Assembly (NCBI GenBank): GCA_946482515.1
Contig: CAMLRS010000007.1
Coordinates: forward strand, 1 to 64,000
Source of the DNA: an uncultured Flavobacteriales bacterium
Lineage (GTDB): Bacteria > Bacteroidota > Bacteroidia > Flavobacteriales > Crocinitomicaceae
Reading direction: 5' to 3'
DNA: 64,000 bases
The translations under genes were made by a program, and so were the position numbers. Shown piece by piece: positions 49,415 to 58,536 of the stretch. The notes under the pieces were generated by a model. That model made no database searches. It was not told where the DNA came from and was given only the letters and a program-made list of their open reading frames with translations. Each line of letters starts with the position of its first letter. Positions within the stretch are counted from its first letter, which is position 1.

Positions 49415-51010
49415 TTACTGTTTCGTGCGGAAATACTTCAGCGCCCGCTGCACATCCTGGTCTTTCTGCGACGTAATCGTGAAATAACCCTGTTCCAGAA
49501 ACAGCTGGCGGGCGATCTCGGCCTTCAGCGTCTGGGCGATGAGCGTATAGCTTTGCTTCAGCTCTTTGTCGGAACGTACGATCTTCAGCTCTTTAGCGGC
49601 ATAGGCAGCCAGCTGGTCTACGAGCGCCGGTGTGACGTTAAACTTGGCTGAGTATTCCGAAACGGTTTTCCATTTGGTGCGCTTGTCCTTAACGAAATCG
49701 AAGGCGAAATTCTGGAAAGCTCCGCCGTAACGCAGCTGTACGAAGTACCAGGAAGCGTTGCTGGTATCGATCGGCACGAACAGATCGGGCATGATGCCAC
49801 CACCGCCATAAACGATGCGGCCTTTCGGTGTTTTGAATTTCAGCGAATCCACATACAGCGTTGTGTCGGGCGCAAACAATTCACCGTTGGCCTGGCGACG
49901 GTCCTGATCGTGGTAGTAATTTTCCATGTTGCCGTCGAACGGTTTCTGGATGGAACGCCCGGTTGGTGTGTAATAACGCGCAATTGTCAGGCGCAGGTTG
50001 CTGCCGTCACGCAGCGGGAAATCCTGCTGCACAAGCCCTTTTCCAAACGATCTGCGGCCGATGATCATGGCGCGATCGTTATCCTGTAAAGCTCCTGCAA
50101 CAATTTCGCTGGCGGAAGCCGAACCGTCGTTTACAAGCACTACGACTTCTGTTTTTTCCAGCACACCGAAATCGGTAGAACGCTCCACACGTCGCGGCAT
50201 GTGCGCTCCTTTGACTTCCACAATAGCTTTGCCGGCCGGTAAGAATTCATCAGCGATGGATGTGGCTCCGGAAAGCACGCCGCCCGGGTTGTCGCGCAGG
50301 TCGAAGATGAGCTTTTTCATGCCTTTTTTCAGCAATGATTGCGCTGCATTGTGGAATTCTTCGGCTGTTGTAACGGAGAACTGTTCGAGTCGGATGTAGC
50401 CGGTTTCTTTGTCCAGCATCGTCGCACAAACAATGGATTCGATCGGAATGATGCCACGAACGATCTTCTTATTGAGCACTTGCTTGTTGCGCAGCACGGT
50501 CACGTTGACGGCTGTGTTTTCAGCGCCTTTCAGCATGCCCATGATCTTGTCGTTGGTGATCTTTTTCCCGGTAATGTTTTTGCCGTCGATCTTGATGATG
50601 CGATCACCGTCTTTCACACCGGCACGCTCGGATGGTGAACCGGCAATAATGTGGATCACGCAAAGGGTATCGCGGATAATGGAAAACCGGATGCCGACGC
50701 CGCCGAATTTACCTTCCAGCTGTTCGTTGGCCAGCTGCATATCGCGCGCCGGAATGTAATTGGAATGCGGATCGAGCTTGTGCAGCATATCGGCAATGGT
50801 TTGCTCGAAGAGCTTGTCGCGCTTGATCGAATCCACGTAGTTCGCATCGATTACATCGATGATGTCCTGCATGGTCGAAAAATTGGCGGCCGAACCTCTT
50901 GGCTGCTGGTCACCGAGACCGGTATTGATGGTCCTGCCAATCAGGATGCCGATGGCTGTAAACAGCAACAGCAAAAAGGGCAGCAGGAATGCGTTTTTCT
51001 TATTCGTCAT
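49415..51010 (-). CDS. S41-family C-terminal processing protease
   Basis: This 531-aa protease has an N-terminal signal/anchor helix (~7-27), a PDZ domain (~95-170, GKFGGVGIRFSI...GVKDGDRIIKIDGKN), and the S41 catalytic domain with nucleophile Ser in NDGSASASEIVAGAL and the base Lys in GRRSFGKGLVQ. A C-terminal helical domain (~420-531) is typical of the Bacteroidota CtpA type. It should act in the periplasm on the C-termini of envelope proteins. Its start codon overlaps the stop of the upstream dCMP deaminase by 11 nt (51000-51010), so the two are translated together. Confidence 0.93.
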   Translation of the reverse strand: MTNKKNAFLLPFLLLLFTAIGILIGRTINTGLGDQQPRGSAANFSTMQDIIDVIDANYVDSIKRDKLFEQTIADMLHKLDPHSNYIPARDMQLANEQLEGKFGGVGIRFSIIRDTLCVIHIIAGSPSERAGVKDGDRIIKIDGKNITGKKITNDKIMGMLKGAENTAVNVTVLRNKQVLNKKIVRGIIPIESIVCATMLDKETGYIRLEQFSVTTAEEFHNAAQSLLKKGMKKLIFDLRDNPGGVLSGATSIADEFLPAGKAIVEVKGAHMPRRVERSTDFGVLEKTEVVVLVNDGSASASEIVAGALQDNDRAMIIGRRSFGKGLVQQDFPLRDGSNLRLTIARYYTPTGRSIQKPFDGNMENYYHDQDRRQANGELFAPDTTLYVDSLKFKTPKGRIVYGGGGIMPDLFVPIDTSNASWYFVQLRYGGAFQNFAFDFVKDKRTKWKTVSEYSAKFNVTPALVDQLAAYAAKELKIVRSDKELKQSYTLIAQTLKAEIARQLFLEQGYFTITSQKDQDVQRALKYFRTKQ

Positions 51011-51464
51011 GGTTGAAGGGATCAGGAATATGGACGATTTCCACCCCGGCGCTTCGCAAAAAGTCGATACCGGTAGTGTCTTTGTATTCGTTGGTGTAGA
51101 CCACGCGCTTGATGCCGGCCTGCAAAACGAGCTTGGCACAATCGCGGCAGGGCGAAAGCGTGAGGTACAAGGTTGAATTCTGGCAATTATTGGTCGAGTG
51201 CGCTACTTTGAGAATGGCGTTGGCTTCCGCGTGCAGCACATACCAGTGCGTTTCACCGTTGTCGTTCTCGCAGCAGTTGTCGAATCCTGCCGGAGTTCCG
51301 TTGTAGCCATCGGAGATGATCATGCCGTCGCGCACAATGATGGCGCCGACTTTTTTCCGCTGACAATGGGAGAGTTCTGCCCATGTGGTGGCCATGCGGA
51401 GGTAAGCTTTATCGTAACGCTCGCGCTTGGCTGCCTGTGAAAGAGGGATGGTTTCTGAACACAT
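51000..51464 (-). CDS. dCMP deaminase family protein
   Basis: This 154-aa zinc enzyme deaminates dCMP to dUMP in pyrimidine nucleotide synthesis, as in ComEB. It has the zinc-ligating HAEANAILK motif (catalytic Glu) and PCRDCAKLV, plus the VGAIIVRDGMIISDGYNGTPAG segment typical of dCMP deaminases. Its stop overlaps the protease start by 11 nt. The response regulator gene ends upstream on the same strand, so three genes may form an operon. Confidence 0.95.
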   Translation of the reverse strand: MCSETIPLSQAAKRERYDKAYLRMATTWAELSHCQRKKVGAIIVRDGMIISDGYNGTPAGFDNCCENDNGETHWYVLHAEANAILKVAHSTNNCQNSTLYLTLSPCRDCAKLVLQAGIKRVVYTNEYKDTTGIDFLRSAGVEIVHIPDPFNHDE

Positions 51465-51480
51465 ACTGCAAAAATAGGAT

Positions 51481-52173
51481 TTATTCAGGCAGGGTGAACT
51501 TGTAGCCTACGCCGCGAATGGAATGAAAGTACAGTGGATTTTTCGCGTCTTTTTCGAAGATTTTGCGAAAATTCAGGATGTAATTGTCGATCGTGCGTCC
51601 AGTAGGGTATTGGTCATTGCCCCATAAAGCCGACAGGATCTCATCGCGGGAAACCACCTGGTCTTTGCGCGACTGGAAGAGCTGCAGCAATTCGATTTCA
51701 CGCTTGGTAAGCAGCTGACGGGCGCCGCTGATCGTATCCACAACTTCGAAGGTGGAAAACACCACTTCCTTTTCCCCGATGCGCAGCGTTTCGGTGGAAA
51801 CCGTGTTTTTTTCCTTGGTGCGGATCAATACATGCACGCGCAGCAGCAATTCTTCCAGGTCGAACGGCTTGGGCAGGTAATCGTTGGCGCCCAGCTTCAA
51901 ACCGGCAATGCGATCAACGGTAGTGCCTTTGGCGGAAAGGAACAAAACCGGCACATCGCTCTGCTGACGAATGGCCCGGCAAATATCCAGCCCGCTGACT
52001 TCGGGCAGCATGACATCGAGGATCACCAGGTCGAACCGATCTATATCGGCGGCCATTTCCAGCGCTCTGCGCCCGTGATTACAGGTCGTAACGGTAAAGC
52101 CTTCCAGCTCTAAATTCAGCTGGATCATTTCGAGCAGGCTCGGCTCGTCCTCCACTACCAGGATCTCATACAT
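51481..52173 (-). CDS. OmpR-family response regulator
   Basis: This 230-aa protein has a receiver domain (~1-118) with phospho-acceptor Asp53 (LVILDVMLPEVSG), acidic pair Glu8/Asp9 and the conserved Lys in LFLSAKGT, followed by a winged-helix DNA-binding domain (~130-229, ending RSIRGVGYKFTLP). No histidine kinase is adjacent. It starts 82 nt from the divergent T9SS protease gene and may control it, though no operator is obvious. Confidence 0.95.
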   Translation of the reverse strand: MYEILVVEDEPSLLEMIQLNLELEGFTVTTCNHGRRALEMAADIDRFDLVILDVMLPEVSGLDICRAIRQQSDVPVLFLSAKGTTVDRIAGLKLGANDYLPKPFDLEELLLRVHVLIRTKEKNTVSTETLRIGEKEVVFSTFEVVDTISGARQLLTKREIELLQLFQSRKDQVVSRDEILSALWGNDQYPTGRTIDNYILNFRKIFEKDAKNPLYFHSIRGVGYKFTLPE

Positions 52174-52224
52174 CGCGTCAAACGTGTTAAAGTCTTTTTA
52201 AAAAATCCGTTTTCCTTTCGTAGC

Positions 52225-52257
52225 TCTTGCCTGACGTAGGAAAAGCGCGTAAATTTG
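52225..52257 (+). promoter_or_regulatory. Promoter of the T9SS protease gene
   Basis: TCTTG (52225-52229) and TAAATTTG (52250-52257) are separated by 20 nt; the -7 box matches TAnnTTTG exactly. The TTG within the -7 box is in frame with the gene, but the ATG at 52279 is the natural start because it lies downstream of this promoter. Confidence 0.65.
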
Positions 52258-52278
52258 AATACAATTCAATTCTTGTTC

Positions 52279-54723
52279 ATGAACAGAGCCGTACTCTCCA
52301 CACTTTTCTTCTTATCGTTCCTTGCTTTTGCAGGATTTTCCCAATCGGGCAATCTGCCGGATCCGGTGAAAAAATTCAGGCTCGATAAAAGTACGCCAAC
52401 CCTCGAACTTCCGCAACCGAACATGGAAGTAATTCGCCAGGAAGATGCGCAGAACGATCACGACGGTGGAATTTACCGCTTTGGTGTGGCTGCATTTACC
52501 GATGTGACGCCGCAAAATGCCGGCAGCTGGACAACCCAGCCGAACGGCGACCGCGTATGGCAGCTCCATATCAAGTATGCCGGAGCTGAAGCCCTGAGCT
52601 TCCTGTTCTCTCATTTCGAGCTCTTCGACCAGGCGCGTATGGATGTCTATGGCACCGGCGGACAACGTTTGCACCGCACGGTTACAGCTGCCGACGTTCT
52701 GGAACATTTTCAACAACATATTGCGCTTTGCTATGGCGACGAAATGACCCTTCAGCTTACCGAGCCAGCGGGAACACGTCCATCACAAATCCACCTTGAA
52801 CAGATCATGTACGGCTACCGCGGAACCGGGAACCCGAATGCAGAGAAAGACTTCGGCGATTCCCAACAGTGTGAGGTCAATGTCAACTGCAGCCCGGTAG
52901 GAAACCCGTGGCAGGATGAAAAACGCGGTGTGGCGCGCATTCTCGTGGTGATCGGCAGCTCCCAGTTCTGGTGCAGCGGCTCGCTGGTCAACAATACTTC
53001 CCGCGACTGCAAACCCTTGTTCCTGACGGCCATGCACTGCATGATCTTTGGCAGCAACCAGGCCAGCGCTTCCAATTTCAACAACTGGAAATTCTACTTC
53101 CGATTTGAAGCCGCTGGTTGTACAAACCCGGGCTCGCAGGGCACACTCGACGATCACTTTATTACCGGCTGCGTCAAGCTGGCTACTTCGAATGACAACG
53201 GCGGTGAATCCGGCTCCGACTTTCTGTTGGTGCAGCTCGGAACGCTGGCCAACCAGCAGGCGACGGTTAACACGCTCAAATCCGCCAACTTCAATGCTTA
53301 CTGGAACGGCTGGGATGTCAACAACACCGCAGCAACCGGTGGTGCGGGTATCCACCACCCGAATGGCGACATCAAGAAAATTTCTACATTCACACAAACC
53401 GTCATTACTTCCGGATGGAATGGCAACGGTCTGGCGTCTCACTGGCGCTTTTCCTGGACGGCCAATGCGAATGGTCATGGCGTAACCGAAGGCGGATCTT
53501 CCGGCTCACCGCTTTTCAATAACACAGGTCGTGTTATCGGGACACTTACCGGTGGTGCTTCTGACTGTTCATCGCTTTCGTCACAGGATTACTATGGAAA
53601 AATGTCTTATCACTGGACTTCGAACGGGACGCCGGACAATGAGCGGTTGAAAACCTACCTCGATCCGACCAATACAGGCCTGCTGGTCATGGACGGTTCA
53701 GCTGATCCGTGCGCCGTTGTAACTGATCCGCCGCCTGTTGCCGATTTTTCCGGCACACCAACAACAGTAAGCGTAGGGAACACAGTTCAGTTTACCGATT
53801 TGTCGTCCAATGAGCCGAATAACTGGTCGTGGAGCATCACGCCGGGAACCGGCTGGACTTACGCTTCGGGAACGAGCTCCAGCTCACAGCATCCGCAGGT
53901 AACCTTTACCGCGGCAGGACAATACACCATCGCGCTTACGGCTTCCAATGCATCGGGCTCCGATACGGAAACCAAAATAAATTACATCACGGCAACGCTG
54001 ATCACCGGGCCTTGCGTGGCTACATCCACCACCTGTGATGAATTCATCAATAACGTGACACTGGGCACGATCAACAGCACATCGGGCTGCGACAATCACC
54101 ATTTTTTCGAAGGTCAGACAACGGTGCTGATGCAGGGAACGCAATATGAGCTTACCATCATTCCGCAAAACGGAACTTCCGTGGGGCAAGCTTATATCGA
54201 TGACGAAATTGCAGCCTGGATCGACTGGAACAACGACATGGATTTCGACGACGCGGGCGAGCGGATCGCTTACGTGCTGGTAGAGCCGGGATGGAGCAAT
54301 GTGTTTACGTTCAATGTTCCGGAAACTGCTGCAACCGGTCAGCTGTACATGCGTGTGCGCATCTCGTATAACGGTGCAGACAATCCGGACGGTCCGATCA
54401 CACCATGCGGAACGACTGAATTCGGTGAAGTGGAAGATTACAAAGTAACGGTTGTACCGTTTCTGGGCGTAGGTGAGCAATTGTTCGCTTCAGTAGCCAT
54501 TTTCCCGAACCCGGCGAATGATTTGCTGACGATCGATCTTTCGGGCATCGACGAGCCTGTTTCCATTGAGCTGGTCGACATCACCGGAAAAGTCATTACT
54601 GAACGTCGCCAGGCAACCGGAACATTGGTAGAGCTCGATCTGAGCCCGTTTGCGAAAGGAAGCTATTACGTACGACTGTCGGCCGGCAACAATAAAACCG
54701 TGCGGAAAGTCGTTAAACTGTAG
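52279..54723 (+). CDS. Secreted trypsin-like protease with PKD, GEVED and T9SS domains
   Basis: This 814-aa exported protease has a signal peptide (~1-22, ending AGFSQ), a beta-rich propeptide (~23-200), and a chymotrypsin-fold domain with His in FLTAMHC (~252), Asp in GSDFLLVQL (~313) and Ser in GGSSGSPLFN (~409), which is a complete triad. A PKD domain (~490-580, PVADFSGTPTTVSVGNTVQF), a GEVED domain (~620-730, AWIDWNNDMDFDDAGE...EFGEVEDYKV) and a T9SS sorting tail (~735-814, FPNPANDLLTIDLS...SYYVRLSAG) follow. It probably acts on extracellular proteins; specificity is likely Lys-type, by comparison with lysyl endopeptidases, but this is inference. Confidence 0.92.
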   Translation: MNRAVLSTLFFLSFLAFAGFSQSGNLPDPVKKFRLDKSTPTLELPQPNMEVIRQEDAQNDHDGGIYRFGVAAFTDVTPQNAGSWTTQPNGDRVWQLHIKYAGAEALSFLFSHFELFDQARMDVYGTGGQRLHRTVTAADVLEHFQQHIALCYGDEMTLQLTEPAGTRPSQIHLEQIMYGYRGTGNPNAEKDFGDSQQCEVNVNCSPVGNPWQDEKRGVARILVVIGSSQFWCSGSLVNNTSRDCKPLFLTAMHCMIFGSNQASASNFNNWKFYFRFEAAGCTNPGSQGTLDDHFITGCVKLATSNDNGGESGSDFLLVQLGTLANQQATVNTLKSANFNAYWNGWDVNNTAATGGAGIHHPNGDIKKISTFTQTVITSGWNGNGLASHWRFSWTANANGHGVTEGGSSGSPLFNNTGRVIGTLTGGASDCSSLSSQDYYGKMSYHWTSNGTPDNERLKTYLDPTNTGLLVMDGSADPCAVVTDPPPVADFSGTPTTVSVGNTVQFTDLSSNEPNNWSWSITPGTGWTYASGTSSSSQHPQVTFTAAGQYTIALTASNASGSDTETKINYITATLITGPCVATSTTCDEFINNVTLGTINSTSGCDNHHFFEGQTTVLMQGTQYELTIIPQNGTSVGQAYIDDEIAAWIDWNNDMDFDDAGERIAYVLVEPGWSNVFTFNVPETAATGQLYMRVRISYNGADNPDGPITPCGTTEFGEVEDYKVTVVPFLGVGEQLFASVAIFPNPANDLLTIDLSGIDEPVSIELVDITGKVITERRQATGTLVELDLSPFAKGSYYVRLSAGNNKTVRKVVKL

Positions 54724-54860
54724 CCGTTTCGCCGTTGGCATATTACTTGCGGTGAAGGGTGGATACCTGTCATTTGTACGGCTTGCGAAATCGAGTACGG
54801 AAAAGCGCAACATGCGGTCGTTTCAATATGCAGATATTCGCTGAAATAAATCATCTGACT

Positions 54861-55472
54861 ATGAAACGTTACATCTACCAATCACTGTTCTGCATGAGCC
54901 TGGCGCTTTACCTTACCAGCTGCTCGACGAGTCTGCACCGGGGCATTCCGCGCGGCGAACGGCACCAACGCACCGAACCTGCAGCACAGGTTGTGATAGA
55001 CCTTCCGGAAGAACAAACATTGGCTGTTAGCGAGACAAGCGAACCGGTTATCCGCGAAAGCGAAGCTCCGGCAATTGCTGCTGTAACTACGCCGGAAACA
55101 GACCTGTCGGTTGCAATTGAAACTGCGAACGAGAGCTCATCCATAAACGAAATGCCTTCTTTGCCTGCCGATGGCGGTGATACATTGGTGATTACCGAAG
55201 AACAGTTCGACGAAGCCATGCGATCGGAAAAGCTGGCCAAAACCGCCCAGGTTTTTTCCTTCCTGCCGATTGCCGGTATCGTGTTTTTCCCGATGATCTT
55301 GGTTGGCCTGATCGGAACCCTGGTTTGCATTGCGAAGATCAACAAGTATGAATACGTCACGGAAGATGCACTGCGCCGCAAAAGAGCTGCCGGCATTACC
55401 GTAGCCATTACGAGCATCGTCGTTGTATTGTTGTTCGTGTTTGCCCTGCTGCTGATCCTTGCGCTTTTATAG
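54861..55472 (+). CDS. Lipoprotein with two C-terminal transmembrane segments
   Basis: This 203-aa protein has lipobox YLTSC (Cys21), a Thr/Glu/Ala-rich disordered middle (~30-115) and two hydrophobic segments (~135-157, FSFLPIAGIVFFPMILVGLIG, and ~177-202, ending LLLILALL). The arrangement, lipidated N-terminus plus two C-terminal helices, is seen in small Bacteroidota envelope proteins of unknown function. Start 54861 is chosen for the lipobox. The first glycosyltransferase starts ~40 nt downstream. Confidence 0.8.
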   Translation: MKRYIYQSLFCMSLALYLTSCSTSLHRGIPRGERHQRTEPAAQVVIDLPEEQTLAVSETSEPVIRESEAPAIAAVTTPETDLSVAIETANESSSINEMPSLPADGGDTLVITEEQFDEAMRSEKLAKTAQVFSFLPIAGIVFFPMILVGLIGTLVCIAKINKYEYVTEDALRRKRAAGITVAITSIVVVLLFVFALLLILALL

Positions 55473-55514
55473 CCTCGTGGTTATTCGCTATTTTTGCTTA
55501 CCAGAAATTCTCTC

Positions 55515-56633
55515 TTGAAGCAGAAAGCAATCGTCAGCGTTATCAATGATCTGAGTACCGACCAACGTGTACACAAAATCTGCTGCTTCCTGGTTGAACA
55601 GGGTTACGATGTGCTGCTGATCGGACGCAGAAAACGCGACAGTGCTGAGCTCCAGCAACGGCCTTACCGCACACACCGCATGAAGCTGCTGTTCGAGAAA
55701 GGACCGCTTTTCTACGCGTTTTTCAATCTTCGGCTCTATTTCCAGCTGTTATTCCGTAAAGCCGATCTGCTGGTTTCGAACGATCTCGACACGCTGCTTC
55801 CGAATTACCTCATCTCGCGGTTGAAAAAGGTGCGGCTGACCTACGATTCGCATGAATACTTTACGGAAGTTCCCGAGCTGTTGCACCGACCAAAGGTCCG
55901 CAATATGTGGCTGCGCATCGAGCGCTTTGTGTTCCCGAAGCTGAAAACAGTTTATACCGTCAATCCTTCCATTGCGCGATTGTACGAAGAACGTTACGGC
56001 GTGCCGTTGAAAGTGGTGCGCAATGTTTCACCGCTCTGGAAACCGGGAGCTGTTCCCGACAAGCGTGCGCTGGGCATTCCGGAAAATAAATCGCTGCTGA
56101 TTATGCAGGGCGCCGGCCTCAATATTGATCGCGGCGTGGAAGAAGCCATTGCGATGATGCCCTTCCTCGAAAATGCGGTGTTGCTGATCGTTGGCGACGG
56201 TGATATCATCCCCGAAATGAAGCTCAAAGTGGAACGGGAACAATTGTCGGACCGCGTGCTGTTTTTCGGAAAACGACCGTATGCCGAGCTCATGTGTTTT
56301 ACCTTTCACGCTGATCTCGGGCTGAGCTTCGACCAGCCCACGAATCCGAATTACCTGTATTCGCTTCCCAATAAAGTATTCGATTATCTACATGCCGGAA
56401 CGCCGGTTGTTTGCTCCAATGTAGTGGAAGTGGCGGCGCTGGTCACCAAGCACGAAATCGGGCTGGTGATCACCGATTTTCAGCCGCAGGCCATGGCCCG
56501 GACTATTGGCGCGCTGCTGAACGATCCGGCTGAGCTGGAACGCATGAAAGACCGTTGCAAAGCTGCCGCACAGGTCGAAAACTGGGAAAAGGAAACCGAA
56601 ATTCTTGCACAAATCTATCCGAAAGTTGGCTGA
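55515..56633 (+). CDS. Glycosyltransferase family 4-like protein (TTG start)
   Basis: This 372-aa cytoplasmic GT-B-fold enzyme has the family N-terminus KQKAIVSVINDLSTDQRVHK, a DLLVSNDLDTLLPNYL segment, an LTYDSHEYFTE motif and the C-terminal SLPNKVFDYLHAGTPVVCSNV motif with Glu (VVEVAAL). No ATG lies in a suitable position; TTG at 55515 gives the typical family start and is chosen over the in-frame TTG at 55494. The second glycosyltransferase overlaps its stop codon, so they likely act together on a surface glycan or lipid. Confidence 0.88.
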   Translation: MKQKAIVSVINDLSTDQRVHKICCFLVEQGYDVLLIGRRKRDSAELQQRPYRTHRMKLLFEKGPLFYAFFNLRLYFQLLFRKADLLVSNDLDTLLPNYLISRLKKVRLTYDSHEYFTEVPELLHRPKVRNMWLRIERFVFPKLKTVYTVNPSIARLYEERYGVPLKVVRNVSPLWKPGAVPDKRALGIPENKSLLIMQGAGLNIDRGVEEAIAMMPFLENAVLLIVGDGDIIPEMKLKVEREQLSDRVLFFGKRPYAELMCFTFHADLGLSFDQPTNPNYLYSLPNKVFDYLHAGTPVVCSNVVEVAALVTKHEIGLVITDFQPQAMARTIGALLNDPAELERMKDRCKAAAQVENWEKETEILAQIYPKVG

Positions 56634-57735
56634 ACCGCACTTGCATATCGTCGCCCTGGATGTTCCCTATCCGCCGGATTACGGCGCGATCATCGATGCG
56701 TATTACCGCATCAGCGCCCTGAAACGAGCGGGAGTCCGCATTACGCTGCACACCTACGAATACGGCCGCGGGAAACCGGTTGAGCTGGAACAGCTGGTGG
56801 ATAAAGTGCTGTATTATGAACGGCCGATCCGCTTCCGCGATGCGCTTTCGTTTATTCCGTTTGTGGTGCGATCGCGGCGTTCGGAAACACTCCTGCAAAA
56901 CCTTTTGAAGGACAACGATCCGATCTTTTTCGAAGGACAACATACCTGTTCTTTCCTGGCCCATCCGCTGCTGAAGGACCGCCGGAAATTCGTGCGCGTG
57001 CACAACATCGAGTGGCAATATTATGCGCTGCTGGCCAAACGCACGACGAACTGGAAGAAGCGCCTGTTTTTTCAATGGGAAGCCCGGAAACTGAAGCGTT
57101 TCGATCAACAGCTGACGCATGCAGAAGTGTTGTTTTGCGTAAGCCACCAGGATCTGGAACATTACCGCAGGCTGCATCCGAAAGTCATCCTGATGCCGTC
57201 CTCGAGCCCGTTTACCATTCCGGATACAACGACCAAACGCGACCGTTATGCGATTTACCACGCCAATCTCAGCATCGAAGAAAATGAGGAGGCAGCGCTG
57301 TGGATCATCGAGGCGTTCGAACAATTCGGCTCACCGATGCCGTTGGTGATTACGGGTAAAAATCCATCACAGGCTTTGCAGGAAGCCGCAAGTAAGCTCG
57401 ATAACTGCCGTCTGATTGCCAGCCCCGATCAGGAAACCATGAGCAAGCTCATCCTGGAAGCCGGGGTGCAATTATTGATCACCTTCCAGAACGCCGGCAT
57501 TAAGCTCAAGCTGATCAATTCACTGGTAAGCGGTGGCGTGTGCATCGCCAATGCGGAAATGGTTGGCGGAACCGATCTCGGGCAATTCTGTACCATCATC
57601 CGGACGAAGGAAGAGCTGATCAACGCGCTGATCAATGTCACCGATCTTCATCCCGACACAGCCGAGCGCCAGGCGTTCCTGTACAGGAATTACCATCCGG
57701 ATGAGACGTGTAAACGGATTTTGGAGGTGCTTTGA
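56626..57735 (+). CDS. Glycosyltransferase, GT-B fold (TTG start, overlaps previous gene)
   Basis: This ~369-aa protein has an IVALDVPYPPDYGAIIDAYYR N-terminus typical of GT4-type enzymes acting on cell-surface sugars, an FVRVHNIEWQYYALLAK motif, and late segments (LIITF-like LLITFQNAGIKLKLINSLVSGGVCIANAEMVGGT) where the donor-binding loop should be. The start is uncertain: TTG at 56626, overlapping the previous stop by 8 nt, and TTG at 56641 are both possible, and neither is an ATG. The donor and acceptor sugars are unknown. Confidence 0.85.
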   Translation: MAEPHLHIVALDVPYPPDYGAIIDAYYRISALKRAGVRITLHTYEYGRGKPVELEQLVDKVLYYERPIRFRDALSFIPFVVRSRRSETLLQNLLKDNDPIFFEGQHTCSFLAHPLLKDRRKFVRVHNIEWQYYALLAKRTTNWKKRLFFQWEARKLKRFDQQLTHAEVLFCVSHQDLEHYRRLHPKVILMPSSSPFTIPDTTTKRDRYAIYHANLSIEENEEAALWIIEAFEQFGSPMPLVITGKNPSQALQEAASKLDNCRLIASPDQETMSKLILEAGVQLLITFQNAGIKLKLINSLVSGGVCIANAEMVGGTDLGQFCTIIRTKEELINALINVTDLHPDTAERQAFLYRNYHPDETCKRILEVL

Positions 57736-57774
57736 TCACCACAAAGGATCAAAGAATACTGAACAACCATACTG

Positions 57775-57827
57775 CTTAAGAAAGCAAAGGGATTTGTAGT
57801 GAGATCTCCGATCTGTCTCCATTCCGC
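57775..57827. repeat. 53-bp dispersed repeat, copy 2
   Basis: It begins CTTAAGAAAGCAAAGGGATT and ends CTCCATTCCGC; 49 of 53 bases match the copy at 45588. Confidence 0.8.
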
Positions 57828-57855
57828 CTTGGGCGGAAGGATTAAGGAGGGTGGC
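57822..57855. repeat. REP-like half element
   Basis: TTCCGCCTTGGGCGGAA hairpin followed by GGATTAAGGAGGGTGGC, the family's typical end. Confidence 0.65.
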
Positions 57856-57993
57856 CTAACGGATTAGGGTTACCAACCCCACGGTCTTCCGCGGCGGTGG
57901 AGAAAGGATAAAACGCTTTTTTATTAAGGGAATCACCTTTGCTCTCTTAACAAACACAGCACGAGAATGAAGTCTTTGCTTCTTTGTGGTGAA

Positions 57994-58533
57994 TTATTTC
58001 CACTTTCGGTTCACCCGCTTCGTCAGCTTTTTGCGCAGCTTTTTCATGACCCCATCGCGGGAGCTGATACCACCGATCTTGATCAGATCTGTATAAACGA
58101 GCTCGCCGTTGCGGTAAAAATGGAATTCCAGTGTTACCGAAACGATGTCTTCCTTGTAGAGGGAGAACAGGTTCTCGGCAGCGAGGTCTTCAGCCAGTGT
58201 GATCTTTTTCTCGGAAGGCTTGAAACGACGGTCGTAGCCGCGTACAGAAACCAGCATCAGGGTGTTGACGCCTTTCTCGGCCAGGACTTTGGTCAGCGAA
58301 TCGGTCATCAGGACCTGCGGGTCGCCACCTTCTTTGAGCAGGTTGAGCGACACGGTGTTTTTAACACCGGCCTGCGACAGGATTTCCGAGATCGCCACTT
58401 CAAGGGTAAAACGGTCCTGCTGGTTATCGATATGGCTCACCACCAAAGCGTTGGTGAGGTTCAGGTCCTTGGATTGCGCCAGGGAAATTCCCGTGAGCAA
58501 TGCCATTCCGAAAAGTAGCGCTAGTTGTTTCAT
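57994..58533 (-). CDS. Exported protein of unknown function
   Basis: This 179-aa protein has a signal peptide (~1-19, ending GISLAQ) and a soluble domain of mixed strands and helices (LNLTNALVVSHIDNQQDRFTL; VNTLMLVSVRGYDRRFKPSEKK; VTLEFHFYRNGELVYTDLIKIG), ending in a basic tail (MKKLRKKLTKRVNRKWK). The GVNTLMLVSV strand and the stress on beta-alpha alternation suggest a small alpha/beta domain, but no family is recognised. It starts 3 nt after the metF stop codon, so the two form an operon. A broken copy of its 3' end lies at 45638. Confidence 0.8.
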   Translation of the reverse strand: MKQLALLFGMALLTGISLAQSKDLNLTNALVVSHIDNQQDRFTLEVAISEILSQAGVKNTVSLNLLKEGGDPQVLMTDSLTKVLAEKGVNTLMLVSVRGYDRRFKPSEKKITLAEDLAAENLFSLYKEDIVSVTLEFHFYRNGELVYTDLIKIGGISSRDGVMKKLRKKLTKRVNRKWK

Positions 58534-58536
58534 GGA

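Larger units (their letters stand above)
57736..57992. repeat. 257-bp intergenic region bounded by 20-bp inverted repeats
   Basis: TCACCACAAAGGATCAAAGA (57736-57755) faces TCTTTGCTTCTTTGTGGTGA (57973-57992), 17 of 20 bases pairing. The repeats touch the flanking stop codons almost exactly. Inside are the 53-bp repeat copy 2 (57775-57827) and a REP-like half (57822-57855). There is no gene. It resembles a MITE-like unit or nested insertions. Confidence 0.6.
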
